Of a DNA stretch of 64,000 bases, positions 25,645 to 34,268 are shown piece by piece. The notes under the pieces were generated by a model. The model made no database searches, was not told the DNA's origin, and worked only from the letters and a program-made list of their open reading frames with translations. The position numbers and the translations under genes were made by a program. The stretch lies in contig NZ_CP019645.1 in the NCBI RefSeq assembly GCF_001999985.1, positions 620,001 to 684,000 on the forward strand. The letters are read 5' to 3'. Within the stretch, counting starts at the first letter, position 1; each line of letters begins with the position of its first letter. The DNA comes from Helicobacter bilis. GTDB taxonomy: Bacteria; Campylobacterota; Campylobacteria; Campylobacterales; Helicobacteraceae.

Positions 25645-26019
25645 TTGAGATATGCTGTAATGACAATAGCGATAGTTTGTTGTTTATTGGGCAGTGAATC
25701 TAGTGATACAGAATGGGATAAACATAGATTTATAAGTAGGAAAAATCTTGGATTCACTCTTTGCTTAAAAGAATTTTACAAAGATTTACCAAATGAAATA
25801 GTCAATGCTGATAGGTTATTTGGCGTGATTGAGTTAGCTGACCCAGATGATAAGAAAAGATTTATCGATTTTATTACAACCAATATCAATAGCTATATAC
25901 CACATTTTAAATATCCTGAACTTTATCCTAAGAATTGGTATTTTGTAGCCTGCCTGAATATGTATAATTCTCAAGAATATGAGGATATGATACAGAGAAA
26001 GGGTAAGTATGCGAAGTGA
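25645..26019 (+). CDS. Tai4-like immunity protein (copy F), truncated end
   Basis: I choose the TTG at 25645 because AGGAGG lies five bases before it. The product (about 124 residues) has a signal peptide (MRYAVMTIAIVCCLLG), GFTLCLKEFYKD and ACLNMYNSQEYEDMIQRK. It then ends in KGKYAK instead of the usual KKYCK.C, because the frame meets another Tae4 remnant. It is the partner of Tae4 copy F. Confidence 0.62.
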   Translation: MRYAVMTIAIVCCLLGSESSDTEWDKHRFISRKNLGFTLCLKEFYKDLPNEIVNADRLFGVIELADPDDKKRFIDFITTNINSYIPHFKYPELYPKNWYFVACLNMYNSQEYEDMIQRKGKYAK

Positions 26020-26143
26020 AAAAGGACATACGACTTTGTGGAATGGAAAAGATAAACACTTTGAGGACTTTGAGATTAGCGAAAATTATTTAATTGGTAA
26101 CCATAATGTGGTGGATTTTCAGTTTTGGGAATTAAAAGGGTGA
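26009..26143 (+). pseudogene. Tae4 3' remnant (copy G)
   Basis: The frame from ATG 26009 encodes MRSEKGHTTLWNGKDKHF and ends in VVDFQFWELKG. It contains only the histidine motif and the C-terminal strand of a Tae4. It leads into the next Tai4 gene, three bases after its stop. Confidence 0.72.
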
Positions 26144-26146
26144 GTA

Positions 26147-26557
26147 ATGAAAAAGATAGCCTTATTTTGTATTACACCATTTTTTTGTTTTTGCATTGCA
26201 AATGCAGAGGAGTTTTTGGATTCTTACAGAAAAGTCGCAGAGCTGGGTTGGTTAGGATTGGCATATTGTATGGGTATAGATGATGAAAGCGAGATTAAAA
26301 AAGAACTTGATAATTTATCGCTTGACCCCACTAGGCATAAGATAAAGATAATGGATTCAAAAACCGCTTTTAATGAGCTAAAGCAATATATTGATACAGA
26401 AAAAGAATTTTATGGTGTTAATGATAAGAATCCAGAGTTAAGTTATAAAAATTTTAAAGGTTGCATAAAAATGTTTTATTATGGTGCAGGATATGGTTCG
26501 GGCTATCAGTTTGAAGTAGAACGCATAGTCAAAAAATACTGCAAAGAATGTAAGTGA
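26147..26557 (+). CDS. Tai4-like immunity protein (copy G)
   Basis: This 136-residue protein has a signal peptide (MKKIALFCITPFFCFCIANA), LGLAYCMGID, and FEVERIVKKYCKECK. The usual CL.MY.SKEYQ region is altered to CIKMFYYGAGYGSGYQ. It is an orphan immunity gene behind a 3' toxin scar. Confidence 0.7.
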   Translation: MKKIALFCITPFFCFCIANAEEFLDSYRKVAELGWLGLAYCMGIDDESEIKKELDNLSLDPTRHKIKIMDSKTAFNELKQYIDTEKEFYGVNDKNPELSYKNFKGCIKMFYYGAGYGSGYQFEVERIVKKYCKECK

Positions 26558-26593
26558 ATAGTAGCTATAAAGAGAAATATTTAGGTTGTATGA

Positions 26594-26872
26594 ATAGAAC
26601 AAAAATATAAAAGCATTTCTTACAAACAATGGATACAAGAAAACAAACAAAAACAAATATTAGAGATATATTTTAGCTATGGAGAGGATACGACAAGACT
26701 ACAAGGAGATTCAAGACATACACAAGATGTGAATCTACATATCATTACACAAGGGTATAGCAATGGGGAGGAAGTGGAGATAAGACTAAAATCTTCTTTT
26801 GGTAAAGTCCTTATTATGTGTGGCACAATACAAGATAATCAAGCTTTATTTATGAATGTATTTAATAATTAA
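26594..26872 (+). pseudogene. PAAR-like adaptor C-terminal remnant
   Basis: An open frame without a good start encodes WIQENKQKQILEIYFSYGED, HTQDVNLHIITQGYSNGEEV and CGTIQDNQALFMNVFNN. This equals the last 80 residues of the 16940 adaptor (QENKDKQILEVYFSYGEE ... IIQDNQAVITNIFKD). It lies 10 bases before Tae4 copy H, as the full adaptor lies before copy A, which shows that copy H once had its own adaptor. Confidence 0.8.
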
Positions 26873-26882
26873 GGGGCAAGTG

Positions 26883-27632
26883 ATGTTAGGCGCAAATGTG
26901 TGGAGAGTCAAATGTGGCAACAAGGAGATAACAATTAAGATTCAAAGACCAGATTTTGCGAGTGTAGAAAGTGCGTATAGGGAGATAACAAGAGAGGGTG
27001 CCGATGAGTTTATAAAAAACTATAAATTGACACAACCACAAACACAAGATGAACTTAATCAACTCTCTTATATTATGGCAGAAGCAAGATATAAAAAAAT
27101 CAGTCAAGTTTTATTAAATTTTTATAATGATAAAAGGAAAGAAAGATATAATACATGTGCAACACGAGTAAGTTATGCCATCAATAACAGCACAGTGCCA
27201 CTACATATGGTAGCCAATAAAAAAGACTTACCTGTTGGACTTTGGGGTATTGGTGGTAAATATTACTATATATCCGTTGATGGTATTATTAATGCCCTAA
27301 GTATTGCTTGGCATAAGCCCAAAAAGCTTGATGATAAGATCAAGCAATCCATATTGTGTGGCTACTCGGAAGATTTTTACAAAGAAATGACAAGCAAATA
27401 TCAAAATGCCACTTTTTTCAACGAATTGGTGTCTTTCAATAAAAAGGGTATAGTTGCTATGAGAATGCAGCACAATAGACTGAGACATACGACTCTATGG
27501 AATGGAAGTAATTTTGTGGATGTAGAAATGAATAAAGAAGTTGAGATACATATTTTTGGTTATGATTATCTCAATGACTCAAACAAATCTTATCCACATA
27601 TAACACAATTTTATTTTTGGGAGTTGAAATGA
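26883..27632 (+). CDS. tae4: Tae4-family peptidoglycan amidase, T6SS effector (copy H)
   Basis: I choose ATG 26883 behind AAGGGG; an in-frame ATG at 26856 lies inside the adaptor remnant. The 249-residue protein has NTCATRVSYAINNSTVPLH with catalytic Cys92, LRHTTLWNGSNFVDVEM with His202, and the FWELK end. It should cut the D-Glu to meso-DAP bond of peptidoglycan peptides. It is complete, including the N-terminal region shared with copy A (VWRVKCGNKEITIKIQRPDF). Confidence 0.83.
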   Translation: MLGANVWRVKCGNKEITIKIQRPDFASVESAYREITREGADEFIKNYKLTQPQTQDELNQLSYIMAEARYKKISQVLLNFYNDKRKERYNTCATRVSYAINNSTVPLHMVANKKDLPVGLWGIGGKYYYISVDGIINALSIAWHKPKKLDDKIKQSILCGYSEDFYKEMTSKYQNATFFNELVSFNKKGIVAMRMQHNRLRHTTLWNGSNFVDVEMNKEVEIHIFGYDYLNDSNKSYPHITQFYFWELK

Positions 27633-28033
27633 TGAGAGTGATATATATAGGGGTATTTCTTTTGATACACATTAGCCAAGCATCTGATGCATTAACTATG
27701 ACAACAATATGGATAAAAAAACACTATACGCAAGAGGTTAAAGAGCGATATTATCAGCAAGATGCTAGGAAATATTACAAAGTTTGGGGATTTGACTATT
27801 GTTTAGGTTATACAAAAGGGTTGCCTAACAATCACGCCCATAGGTCTGATGCATACGCTAGGGATCTTGTGTTAGAAGTCGGTGGGAAGCAAGCATTGGC
27901 TGAACTTAAACAATTTGTTGAGCGCAGAAAAAAAGATTCTAGTCTAACTAACTGCCTTGAACTCTACGACTCCAAAGAATATCAAGCAGAAGTAGAACGC
28001 ATAGTCAAAAAATACTGCAAGGAATGTAAGTGA
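27629..28033 (+). CDS. tai4: Tai4-family immunity protein (copy H)
   Basis: The start is ATG 27629 or 27632, overlapping the Tae4 stop. The product (about 134 residues) has a signal peptide (MRVIYIGVFLLIHISQA), FDYCLGYTKG, and NCLELYDSKEYQAEVERIVKK plus YCKECK. It is the intact partner of Tae4 copy H. Confidence 0.78.
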   Translation: MMRVIYIGVFLLIHISQASDALTMTTIWIKKHYTQEVKERYYQQDARKYYKVWGFDYCLGYTKGLPNNHAHRSDAYARDLVLEVGGKQALAELKQFVERRKKDSSLTNCLELYDSKEYQAEVERIVKKYCKECK

Positions 28034-28045
28034 GAAAGGCATACA

Positions 28046-31000
28046 ATGGATAACATAGATATAAAATTTATACATACCCAAGAAGACTTATTAAAAATAA
28101 TCCAAGAACATAGCAAGAACGCTAAAACAATAAAATTTTATTGTTCAAATTTTGAATCTTATCATAACAATAAGACAATTGACTTCGAGTTTCGATTTGT
28201 GAGACACCTCTTAGACCTAGCATCACAAAAAATTAATATAGAAGTATTTAGCTACAACAGTCTTGATATAAAAAACATTATTGCACAATCATCACAAAAA
28301 ACATATTACCTTGAGCATAATCTAAAGATAAGCGATGTGCAAATAGATAATAGTATTTGTGTGCATAATATGCAAACAGCAGAATCAAGTATTTTATTTA
28401 ACTTTGTGAAATCTTTATGCGACAAGCTATCAGGTAAAAATATAAAATCTCTCTCTAAAGCCATAGATGAGTTTGCAAACCAGAATAATAGCTGCAAAGA
28501 TCTTATAGATTCTATAAATGACAACTTTAAAGAGCCATTTATAGAAAAGGTTAAGCAATTTAGTGAGCTTGAGCATCTCAATAACGCAACATATTTGGAA
28601 AATAGTTTAGATATCGCATTTGATGAACTCAATCAATCAATCCAAAAGATTTATGAAGGTGGTAACTCTCAAATGTATAAAGAAATAGTAAATTTTTTCT
28701 TTAGCATCGTTGATATTTTTAGCATTAAAAAAATATTTGCTAAAGGCAATTTGTTGTTTTTGGGTGCTGATACATTGTTTGAAGGTGGCAAGACACTAGA
28801 TAATATTTTAGAATGGAGAGATTCTAAGTATAGTTATGCTATCTTAAGTCCCATCATTAAGCTATTGATTCAAGACATTGCACCAATTATCACGCTTTTT
28901 GAAAATCAAATTCTACATAATACACTCATAATAGATAATAAGATACTTATTGATTTTTCTGGATTGAACACACAAGCAGATGAGCTTCAAGCCACACTCA
29001 AGCAAGATTTAGGGGTTTGCTTACAGTTGAAAAATCAAACATTGCCAAGTTTTCGTGATAATGCAAAATTAGTATTTCATAGCAAAAAAGCAAATAATGC
29101 AATAGGCATTTGCGGTAAGGGAGAAATTCGTAAGTTTTTGCAGCATCAAATGTCAGTATCAAGTAATCGCTTTGCTTATATTGAAAGTCCTTTTTTTAAC
29201 TCAACCGAGCTTGTAAGGCTTATTAAGGAAAAGGAAGAGCAAAGCAAAAAAGAAACCGATGCGTCCAAGCAAGGTTTTAATTATCTTATTATTAGTAATG
29301 CTCCATACAAGCATAATGCAGGATTAAACACAACACTGATCAATAAATTAAACAATAAAATCTCTTATGACAATCTAGCTCCAAAAAAAATCACAAATGA
29401 TACGCTTCACCCAAAGCATAACAAAAATTATAACGAAGTAGTTGATTATAGTAAATATCAAATTACAATACAAGCGACTAAAGAAAAAGCCTATGTGCTA
29501 AATCTAAGTCCATTTGTCCACATAGATAAAGCACAATATAAAGGATATAAAGACTCATATGACGAGTATCTAAGGTTAAAACGGCAAGATTCTGCGCCTT
29601 CTTATTTAGAAATGGGAAGTCTTGCCTTTTTAAGATTTAGTGCTGATAATAATGCGATGCAAAAAGTAAAAAGTTATCAATACATACAATCTTTTTTCAA
29701 ACAACCCAAGGATAAAAAAGAGATAGTAGAAAAAGAAGAGCAATATTTTCAAGAAAGCATAGCTTGTTTGCAAAAGTATATTAATAGCATAATTTTAACA
29801 CAAGGAATAAGCTATGGAATGCAAACTGGCTTACCGTACGAAACCACAATAAAAAAACAATCTTATTCTGCCCTAGAAGTTCTTTTACTAGCTTTAAGCT
29901 ATTATGTGATTAAAAATTTCTATGGTAAGATTAAGACAGATACTCAGGCATTATACAACCTTTCTACTTGGGGTTATGAATGCATAGAGATAGAGGGAGA
30001 AAGAATCAATATGCTTCCTACAAATTCCTATATTGAGACATTAGATAAGAATATTCCTCTGTGTTTTTCTGCCAAGCAAAAAGGAAATGATAAAGAAGTA
30101 TTTTGTATAGAAGAGTTTGTTCTTGCTATGGAAAAAAGTGAGCAAAACAAAGCTTTGAGCAAAGAAGAGCAGCAAACACTTGATATACTATTTACATATA
30201 CAGAATCTAATGATAATGCCAAAGAAGATGATGTTATGTTGCAACACATTGAAAATAATCTGCACGAAATAGATAATAAACTCTCACAAATCAAGCAAGA
30301 CCAAAAACAAAAACCACAAATCAATAATCAAAAAATTTTAGAAGATATACTTGAAGATTTCGTCAAAGCCTATTTCCCATTCTCTGCTATATTATTCAAT
30401 TTTTCAGGGATAAACATGGCATACAAACTGACAAAAACGCTTTTACATTCTCATTTTTCAAAAAACCTAAGTGCTTTACTTATCGAGGAATTTGGATTAT
30501 TATACATCGCTACAATTTTGAATTCTAATGATAAAAAGTTCTATGTTTCACAGCAAAAAAGCAACAAACATAGAGCCAATGCAAGAATGAAGCAAATCAA
30601 GAAAAAAGCTTTTATCCAGCTCACTAGAATCCATAAAACACGAGCATTTGAAGTGATTACATTAGGGGATATTACGAATAATTCAGGAATGAAACGCCTT
30701 GAAGATGCTTTAAGAAAAAATCTTGAAAAAGAATATGCTAATATCAAAGACAGACAACAAAAAGAAGTAGCAATAAATAAGGCGATCAATAGAGAAATCT
30801 TTAAACAAAAAGGCTTATTTGCAAGAGACTTTATCGCCAATACATTTAAAGACTTTGCAAAAGGTTTGCCTCAAGCCATAGCGCTCAATATCTTCAATCA
30901 AACCTTTATCACAGAATATGAAAAAAGCAAAAAAGAATTTGAACGATTGCAATTCCTCAAACTCAGCTATAAATACAATTATCCCTATGCACTAGAAAGA

Positions 31001-31705
31001 GATGGTGGGGTGTATTATCCCATGATAGTTAATAATACTTTTCTATCATTTAATTTCTATGATATGATAATAGGTGGAAAGCTAAAAACAGGTGGATTAG
31101 GAGAGCTAGATGCCCTCTTTTATCATCTAAGCAATACTTCATCTAATCAAGTATCAAACTATCTCTTACAAAAGCTACTAGGCTATATCCTCTTAGATGA
31201 ATTACGAGGAGTGAGTAAAGATAAAAACTACTACATCAGCGATATAGATTTCTTTGCAAATGGCACAAATAAAGCAAGTCTTGATATTTTAAAAAATAAA
31301 AAAGAGCTTTACAAACTAAGAGATGAAAAGAGATTGCAAGAATTTAGAAAATTAGATGAAAATCCAAAAGGAGAAAAAGCCATAGATTGCTATAATACTT
31401 GCATAGATATACTAAGCGATATAGCCAATGGCAATATAAACACAAATAGAAAAAATAATAAATATCATGCAAAGTATAGAGAGTTATTAGAAAAGCTCAA
31501 TATCATAGGGCATAATAATGTTAAGGCTTTGTATGTGGGGGTGAATAAGAAAGGTTTAGATTCTGATAAGAAATATCCTTTACCTGCAAACAATAAGCAG
31601 CCAAGTATGCAAAACAACCAAACCATACAGCAATCTAACCGCCCCAAACTCATAGGACGGTTGGCTACCACAATAGTAATGGAGGATGGATTATGGATAG
31701 GATAA
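28046..31705 (+). CDS. Large uncharacterised protein, candidate T6SS effector
   Basis: I do not recognise the family of this 1219-residue protein. It has no signal peptide. Residues about 290-400 show HNTLIIDNKILIDFSGLN, a second stretch VFHSKKANNAIGICGKG, and FAYIESPFFNSTELVRLI. These loosely recall the layout of phospholipase D repeats, but neither stretch satisfies HxKxxxxD, so any such fold would be catalytically degenerate. Moderately hydrophobic stretches occur near residues 220-270 and 770-830. The C-terminus is Asn/Gln-rich. It directly follows Tai4 copy H and precedes a Sel1-like paralogue of 94-1830; such proteins serve as immunity for phospholipase effectors elsewhere. Effector status is inferred from size and place. 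Confidence 0.45.
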   Translation: MDNIDIKFIHTQEDLLKIIQEHSKNAKTIKFYCSNFESYHNNKTIDFEFRFVRHLLDLASQKINIEVFSYNSLDIKNIIAQSSQKTYYLEHNLKISDVQIDNSICVHNMQTAESSILFNFVKSLCDKLSGKNIKSLSKAIDEFANQNNSCKDLIDSINDNFKEPFIEKVKQFSELEHLNNATYLENSLDIAFDELNQSIQKIYEGGNSQMYKEIVNFFFSIVDIFSIKKIFAKGNLLFLGADTLFEGGKTLDNILEWRDSKYSYAILSPIIKLLIQDIAPIITLFENQILHNTLIIDNKILIDFSGLNTQADELQATLKQDLGVCLQLKNQTLPSFRDNAKLVFHSKKANNAIGICGKGEIRKFLQHQMSVSSNRFAYIESPFFNSTELVRLIKEKEEQSKKETDASKQGFNYLIISNAPYKHNAGLNTTLINKLNNKISYDNLAPKKITNDTLHPKHNKNYNEVVDYSKYQITIQATKEKAYVLNLSPFVHIDKAQYKGYKDSYDEYLRLKRQDSAPSYLEMGSLAFLRFSADNNAMQKVKSYQYIQSFFKQPKDKKEIVEKEEQYFQESIACLQKYINSIILTQGISYGMQTGLPYETTIKKQSYSALEVLLLALSYYVIKNFYGKIKTDTQALYNLSTWGYECIEIEGERINMLPTNSYIETLDKNIPLCFSAKQKGNDKEVFCIEEFVLAMEKSEQNKALSKEEQQTLDILFTYTESNDNAKEDDVMLQHIENNLHEIDNKLSQIKQDQKQKPQINNQKILEDILEDFVKAYFPFSAILFNFSGINMAYKLTKTLLHSHFSKNLSALLIEEFGLLYIATILNSNDKKFYVSQQKSNKHRANARMKQIKKKAFIQLTRIHKTRAFEVITLGDITNNSGMKRLEDALRKNLEKEYANIKDRQQKEVAINKAINREIFKQKGLFARDFIANTFKDFAKGLPQAIALNIFNQTFITEYEKSKKEFERLQFLKLSYKYNYPYALERDGGVYYPMIVNNTFLSFNFYDMIIGGKLKTGGLGELDALFYHLSNTSSNQVSNYLLQKLLGYILLDELRGVSKDKNYYISDIDFFANGTNKASLDILKNKKELYKLRDEKRLQEFRKLDENPKGEKAIDCYNTCIDILSDIANGNINTNRKNNKYHAKYRELLEKLNIIGHNNVKALYVGVNKKGLDSDKKYPLPANNKQPSMQNNQTIQQSNRPKLIGRLATTIVMEDGLWIG

Positions 31706-31747
31706 CTCTTAAGGCTTCTATAAAGCTTTGTGCAATAAGGAGAATAT

Positions 31748-33019
31748 ATGTATTTTGAATATAAAGATATTCCACCAAATGAACTCCACACGCCCAATGG
31801 ATTTATTATGTATATAGATGAGCAAACAAATCTTGTAAAACTTACAAAAAGAAGTGATAATGGAGGTGGTAAATACAATGAGCAACACTCCAAAGTCCTT
31901 ATGGAAACTTGGCAGATAATGAAAAAAACCCATAAACCCTACAAACCCATATACTTTGACCCAAGCCTTAAGACAAACCCGAATCATTTTAAAGAATTTA
32001 AAGCTTGGAGAGATCTCTATCTTAAAGACCCTCCTAAAGCTAAAATAGCTCCTTGGACTAATAAAGAAAAAGCCTATTATGAATCTCTAAAGACTAAAAG
32101 AGAGCGATATAAATATCTAGTAATACGCAGTGGGATAAGAAGCTCTGTCATAGATATACCATTAGATGCCATAGCAAATGTAGATGAAAATGGCAAACTC
32201 ATTAATGGAGAATATGAAGAACTCTATGCAATAGTAGAAGCAAATAGAGGAATGGCTCATCTAAGTGATGGATCTTTAACAATGGCAGAATGGGAAATAG
32301 CAGCAGGTATGCTAGGAGATATAAAAGGATTTAGTGCGCTAAGAGTAGAGGGTTTTACAGCAAGGACATATCAAAAAAGAGTTTTAGTTCATCAATTAGG
32401 CGTGATGTGGGAGGGAGGTTATTATGGGAAGTATGGCAGTCTTATAGATGATGGCACATATAATAATCCATTAAGAGTAGCACAAGCAATGAATATATCT
32501 AAAACAATAAAGCCCGATAGATTTGGTATGTATCCCTACATAGATGAGATAATGGGAGTGGATTGGATAATGGATTTTAATGTGGTAGATAGAGCTGCTA
32601 CAGATGGAGATGGAAGAAATTTATGGCGTCTTGATGAGAAAATTGAAGAAGGCAAAATCCTAGACCCAAGAGACCCTAAAACCACAGAGCAAACAAGGAA
32701 AGAGTTTAGAGAAGAAAGCAAAAAGTTTTACTTAGAAAGATATGACCTAGAGATATCAAATGAATGGACACAAGAAGAGGTAGATTTGTATTTACACATT
32801 ATGCTTTTAGAAGCTAAGATTGTGGCTACCATTCCCCCACAAGGCTATCCTAATGCCCCTACTTACTATATCCCAGAGTATTTAGATGAACTCTATGAAG
32901 CAGGTAAGCTTGATAAAAAACTAAACCCCACAATCCCAGCCATATATAGAGAATCTTTCCCACAAGAGTTGCGAGATAAGATAGAGTGGTATGCCAAAAA
33001 GCATAATATAAAAGAATAG
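31748..33019 (+). CDS. Uncharacterised paralogue of the 94-1830 protein, candidate immunity partner
   Basis: This 423-residue protein is preceded by AAGGAG. It shares with 94-1830 the N-terminal block IAPWTNKEKAYYESL, RERYKYLVIRSGIRSS, the LDPRDPKTTEQTR segment, the APTYYIPEYLDELYEAGKLD region and the nearly identical end NPTIPAIYRESFPQELRDK. It lacks the central 150 residues of the longer copy. There is no signal peptide. It ends the effector array and faces the T6SS core operon tail to tail. Confidence 0.5.
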   Translation: MYFEYKDIPPNELHTPNGFIMYIDEQTNLVKLTKRSDNGGGKYNEQHSKVLMETWQIMKKTHKPYKPIYFDPSLKTNPNHFKEFKAWRDLYLKDPPKAKIAPWTNKEKAYYESLKTKRERYKYLVIRSGIRSSVIDIPLDAIANVDENGKLINGEYEELYAIVEANRGMAHLSDGSLTMAEWEIAAGMLGDIKGFSALRVEGFTARTYQKRVLVHQLGVMWEGGYYGKYGSLIDDGTYNNPLRVAQAMNISKTIKPDRFGMYPYIDEIMGVDWIMDFNVVDRAATDGDGRNLWRLDEKIEEGKILDPRDPKTTEQTRKEFREESKKFYLERYDLEISNEWTQEEVDLYLHIMLLEAKIVATIPPQGYPNAPTYYIPEYLDELYEAGKLDKKLNPTIPAIYRESFPQELRDKIEWYAKKHNIKE

Positions 33020-33165
33020 AATATAAGATAAAAGAATGATTGTAGAGTTATATGTCAAAAACTTAGCATAAAGATTTTATTTAAGAAAGGTAAAATATAG
33101 CCTTAAGCCTTAATTGGATAAACCATATCACAGCAAAGAGATAATTTAAATAGTATTTAAGTAAT

Positions 33166-33300
33166 TCAGAGTATTAGTTTTGTTTCTCTATACACATTTT
33201 TCTTATAGCTTTTCACATTATTAAAATCATGCCACAATAAATCATTCTCTATTAACTCTGTTTGTTTAAATAAGAATGCAGGGCTTGTATTAAAAGACAT
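33166..33300 (-). CDS. Small ORF overlapping the 3' end of fha
   Basis: An ATG at 33300-33298 opens a 44-residue frame (MSFNTSPAFLFKQTELIEND ... RETKLIL) that overlaps the last 49 bases of the FHA gene in another frame and continues beyond it. GGAG lies about 14 bases upstream, too far for a strong site. Composition looks coding-like, but there is no relative here. It could be a small T6SS operon protein or the remnant of a gene. Confidence 0.25.
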   Translation of the reverse strand: MSFNTSPAFLFKQTELIENDLLWHDFNNVKSYKKNVYRETKLIL

Positions 33301-34259
33301 TGCAAAGTTTTTTCATCTCCTTGTCTTTGTTCCTGTATAGCATAGCTTAGTGTTACTTCCAATATATCATTATCTAAAACTTCAAATAATGGAGTATGCA
33401 ATTCTTTAAAAATAATGCCTAACACAAGCGTATTAATGAGTAATGGGGAATCTATAAGTGGGGTATCTTGTAAAATATCTTGTATATCCTGCATAGTTAA
33501 ATGTACATTTGTATGTAAGGGGATTTTTGCATCAATAAATAAATTTTTAAGAGCATTGTCTAAGAAAGTTAAAATAGTTTGTTTGTTAAGCGGCTGGTTA
33601 TTTTCAATGATTGTCTCTTTGGTGATGGATTGATTATGTGTGGCTATATCATTATTTGCTATGTCTAATTTATTATTTTTTTGTTTAGCTTTTATGCTAT
33701 CTTGCATAAAGGCTATTTCTTTGCTAGTATGCTGGTTTTCTTTCATATTACCAAAAGCATGAGTTGGAATATTTATAATATCATCTAGCATCTCATTTTC
33801 ATGCAAGATATTTTCAATTGGTACTTCATGGATATTCATTCCATCTACTTGTCCCCTAGGTCTTATTTGCAATGTATCGAGTTTGTCATAGGCAGCAACT
33901 TCTTTGATAATGTTTTTTGTATTTAGAATCTCTTCGTTTAAATCTTTTGGATCTATAATGCTACATTGATAATTGCCGATCCTAAATGTATCACCAAATT
34001 CAATAGTTGTTTCATAACCCGCAAGAAGTTTGGAGAATGAATTGTTATAAAAAATATCTGAATCTGCAATACTTGTAATTGTAAAAAAACCCTCTTCATA
34101 TTGAATATGAACATGTTGTGATTTTATTTGTTGGTCTTGCAAACAAAGATTATTGCCCGAATCACTCCCTATTGTGCCACCATTTTCATCAATAACACAA
34201 TATAGTGGTGTTGTGGATAAATCATTTATATGTTGTGCAGTAATAGCAATCTTTTGCAT
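33252..34259 (-). CDS. fha: FHA-domain T6SS protein (TagH/Fha type)
   Basis: This 335-residue protein has a forkhead-associated domain in the first 110 residues: GGTIGSDSGNNLCL, IKSQHVHI and FGDTFRIGNYQCSI, with the conserved Gly, Ser and His of phosphothreonine-binding FHA folds. The C-terminal 130 residues are helical and resemble the C-terminal region of T6SS Fha proteins. FHA proteins regulate assembly through threonine phosphorylation in several T6SSs, but no kinase or phosphatase gene is in this window. It is last in the tssJKLM-fha operon, 9 bases after tssM. Confidence 0.8.
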   Translation of the reverse strand: MQKIAITAQHINDLSTTPLYCVIDENGGTIGSDSGNNLCLQDQQIKSQHVHIQYEEGFFTITSIADSDIFYNNSFSKLLAGYETTIEFGDTFRIGNYQCSIIDPKDLNEEILNTKNIIKEVAAYDKLDTLQIRPRGQVDGMNIHEVPIENILHENEMLDDIINIPTHAFGNMKENQHTSKEIAFMQDSIKAKQKNNKLDIANNDIATHNQSITKETIIENNQPLNKQTILTFLDNALKNLFIDAKIPLHTNVHLTMQDIQDILQDTPLIDSPLLINTLVLGIIFKELHTPLFEVLDNDILEVTLSYAIQEQRQGDEKTLQCLLIQALHSYLNKQS

Positions 34260-34268
34260 ACAATTTCC

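Noticed and set aside
28900-29200. Active phospholipase D with HKD motifs in the 1219-residue protein
   Set aside because: Neither HNTLIIDNK nor HSKKANNA fits HxKxxxxD, so I only mention a weak layout resemblance and do not name the enzyme.
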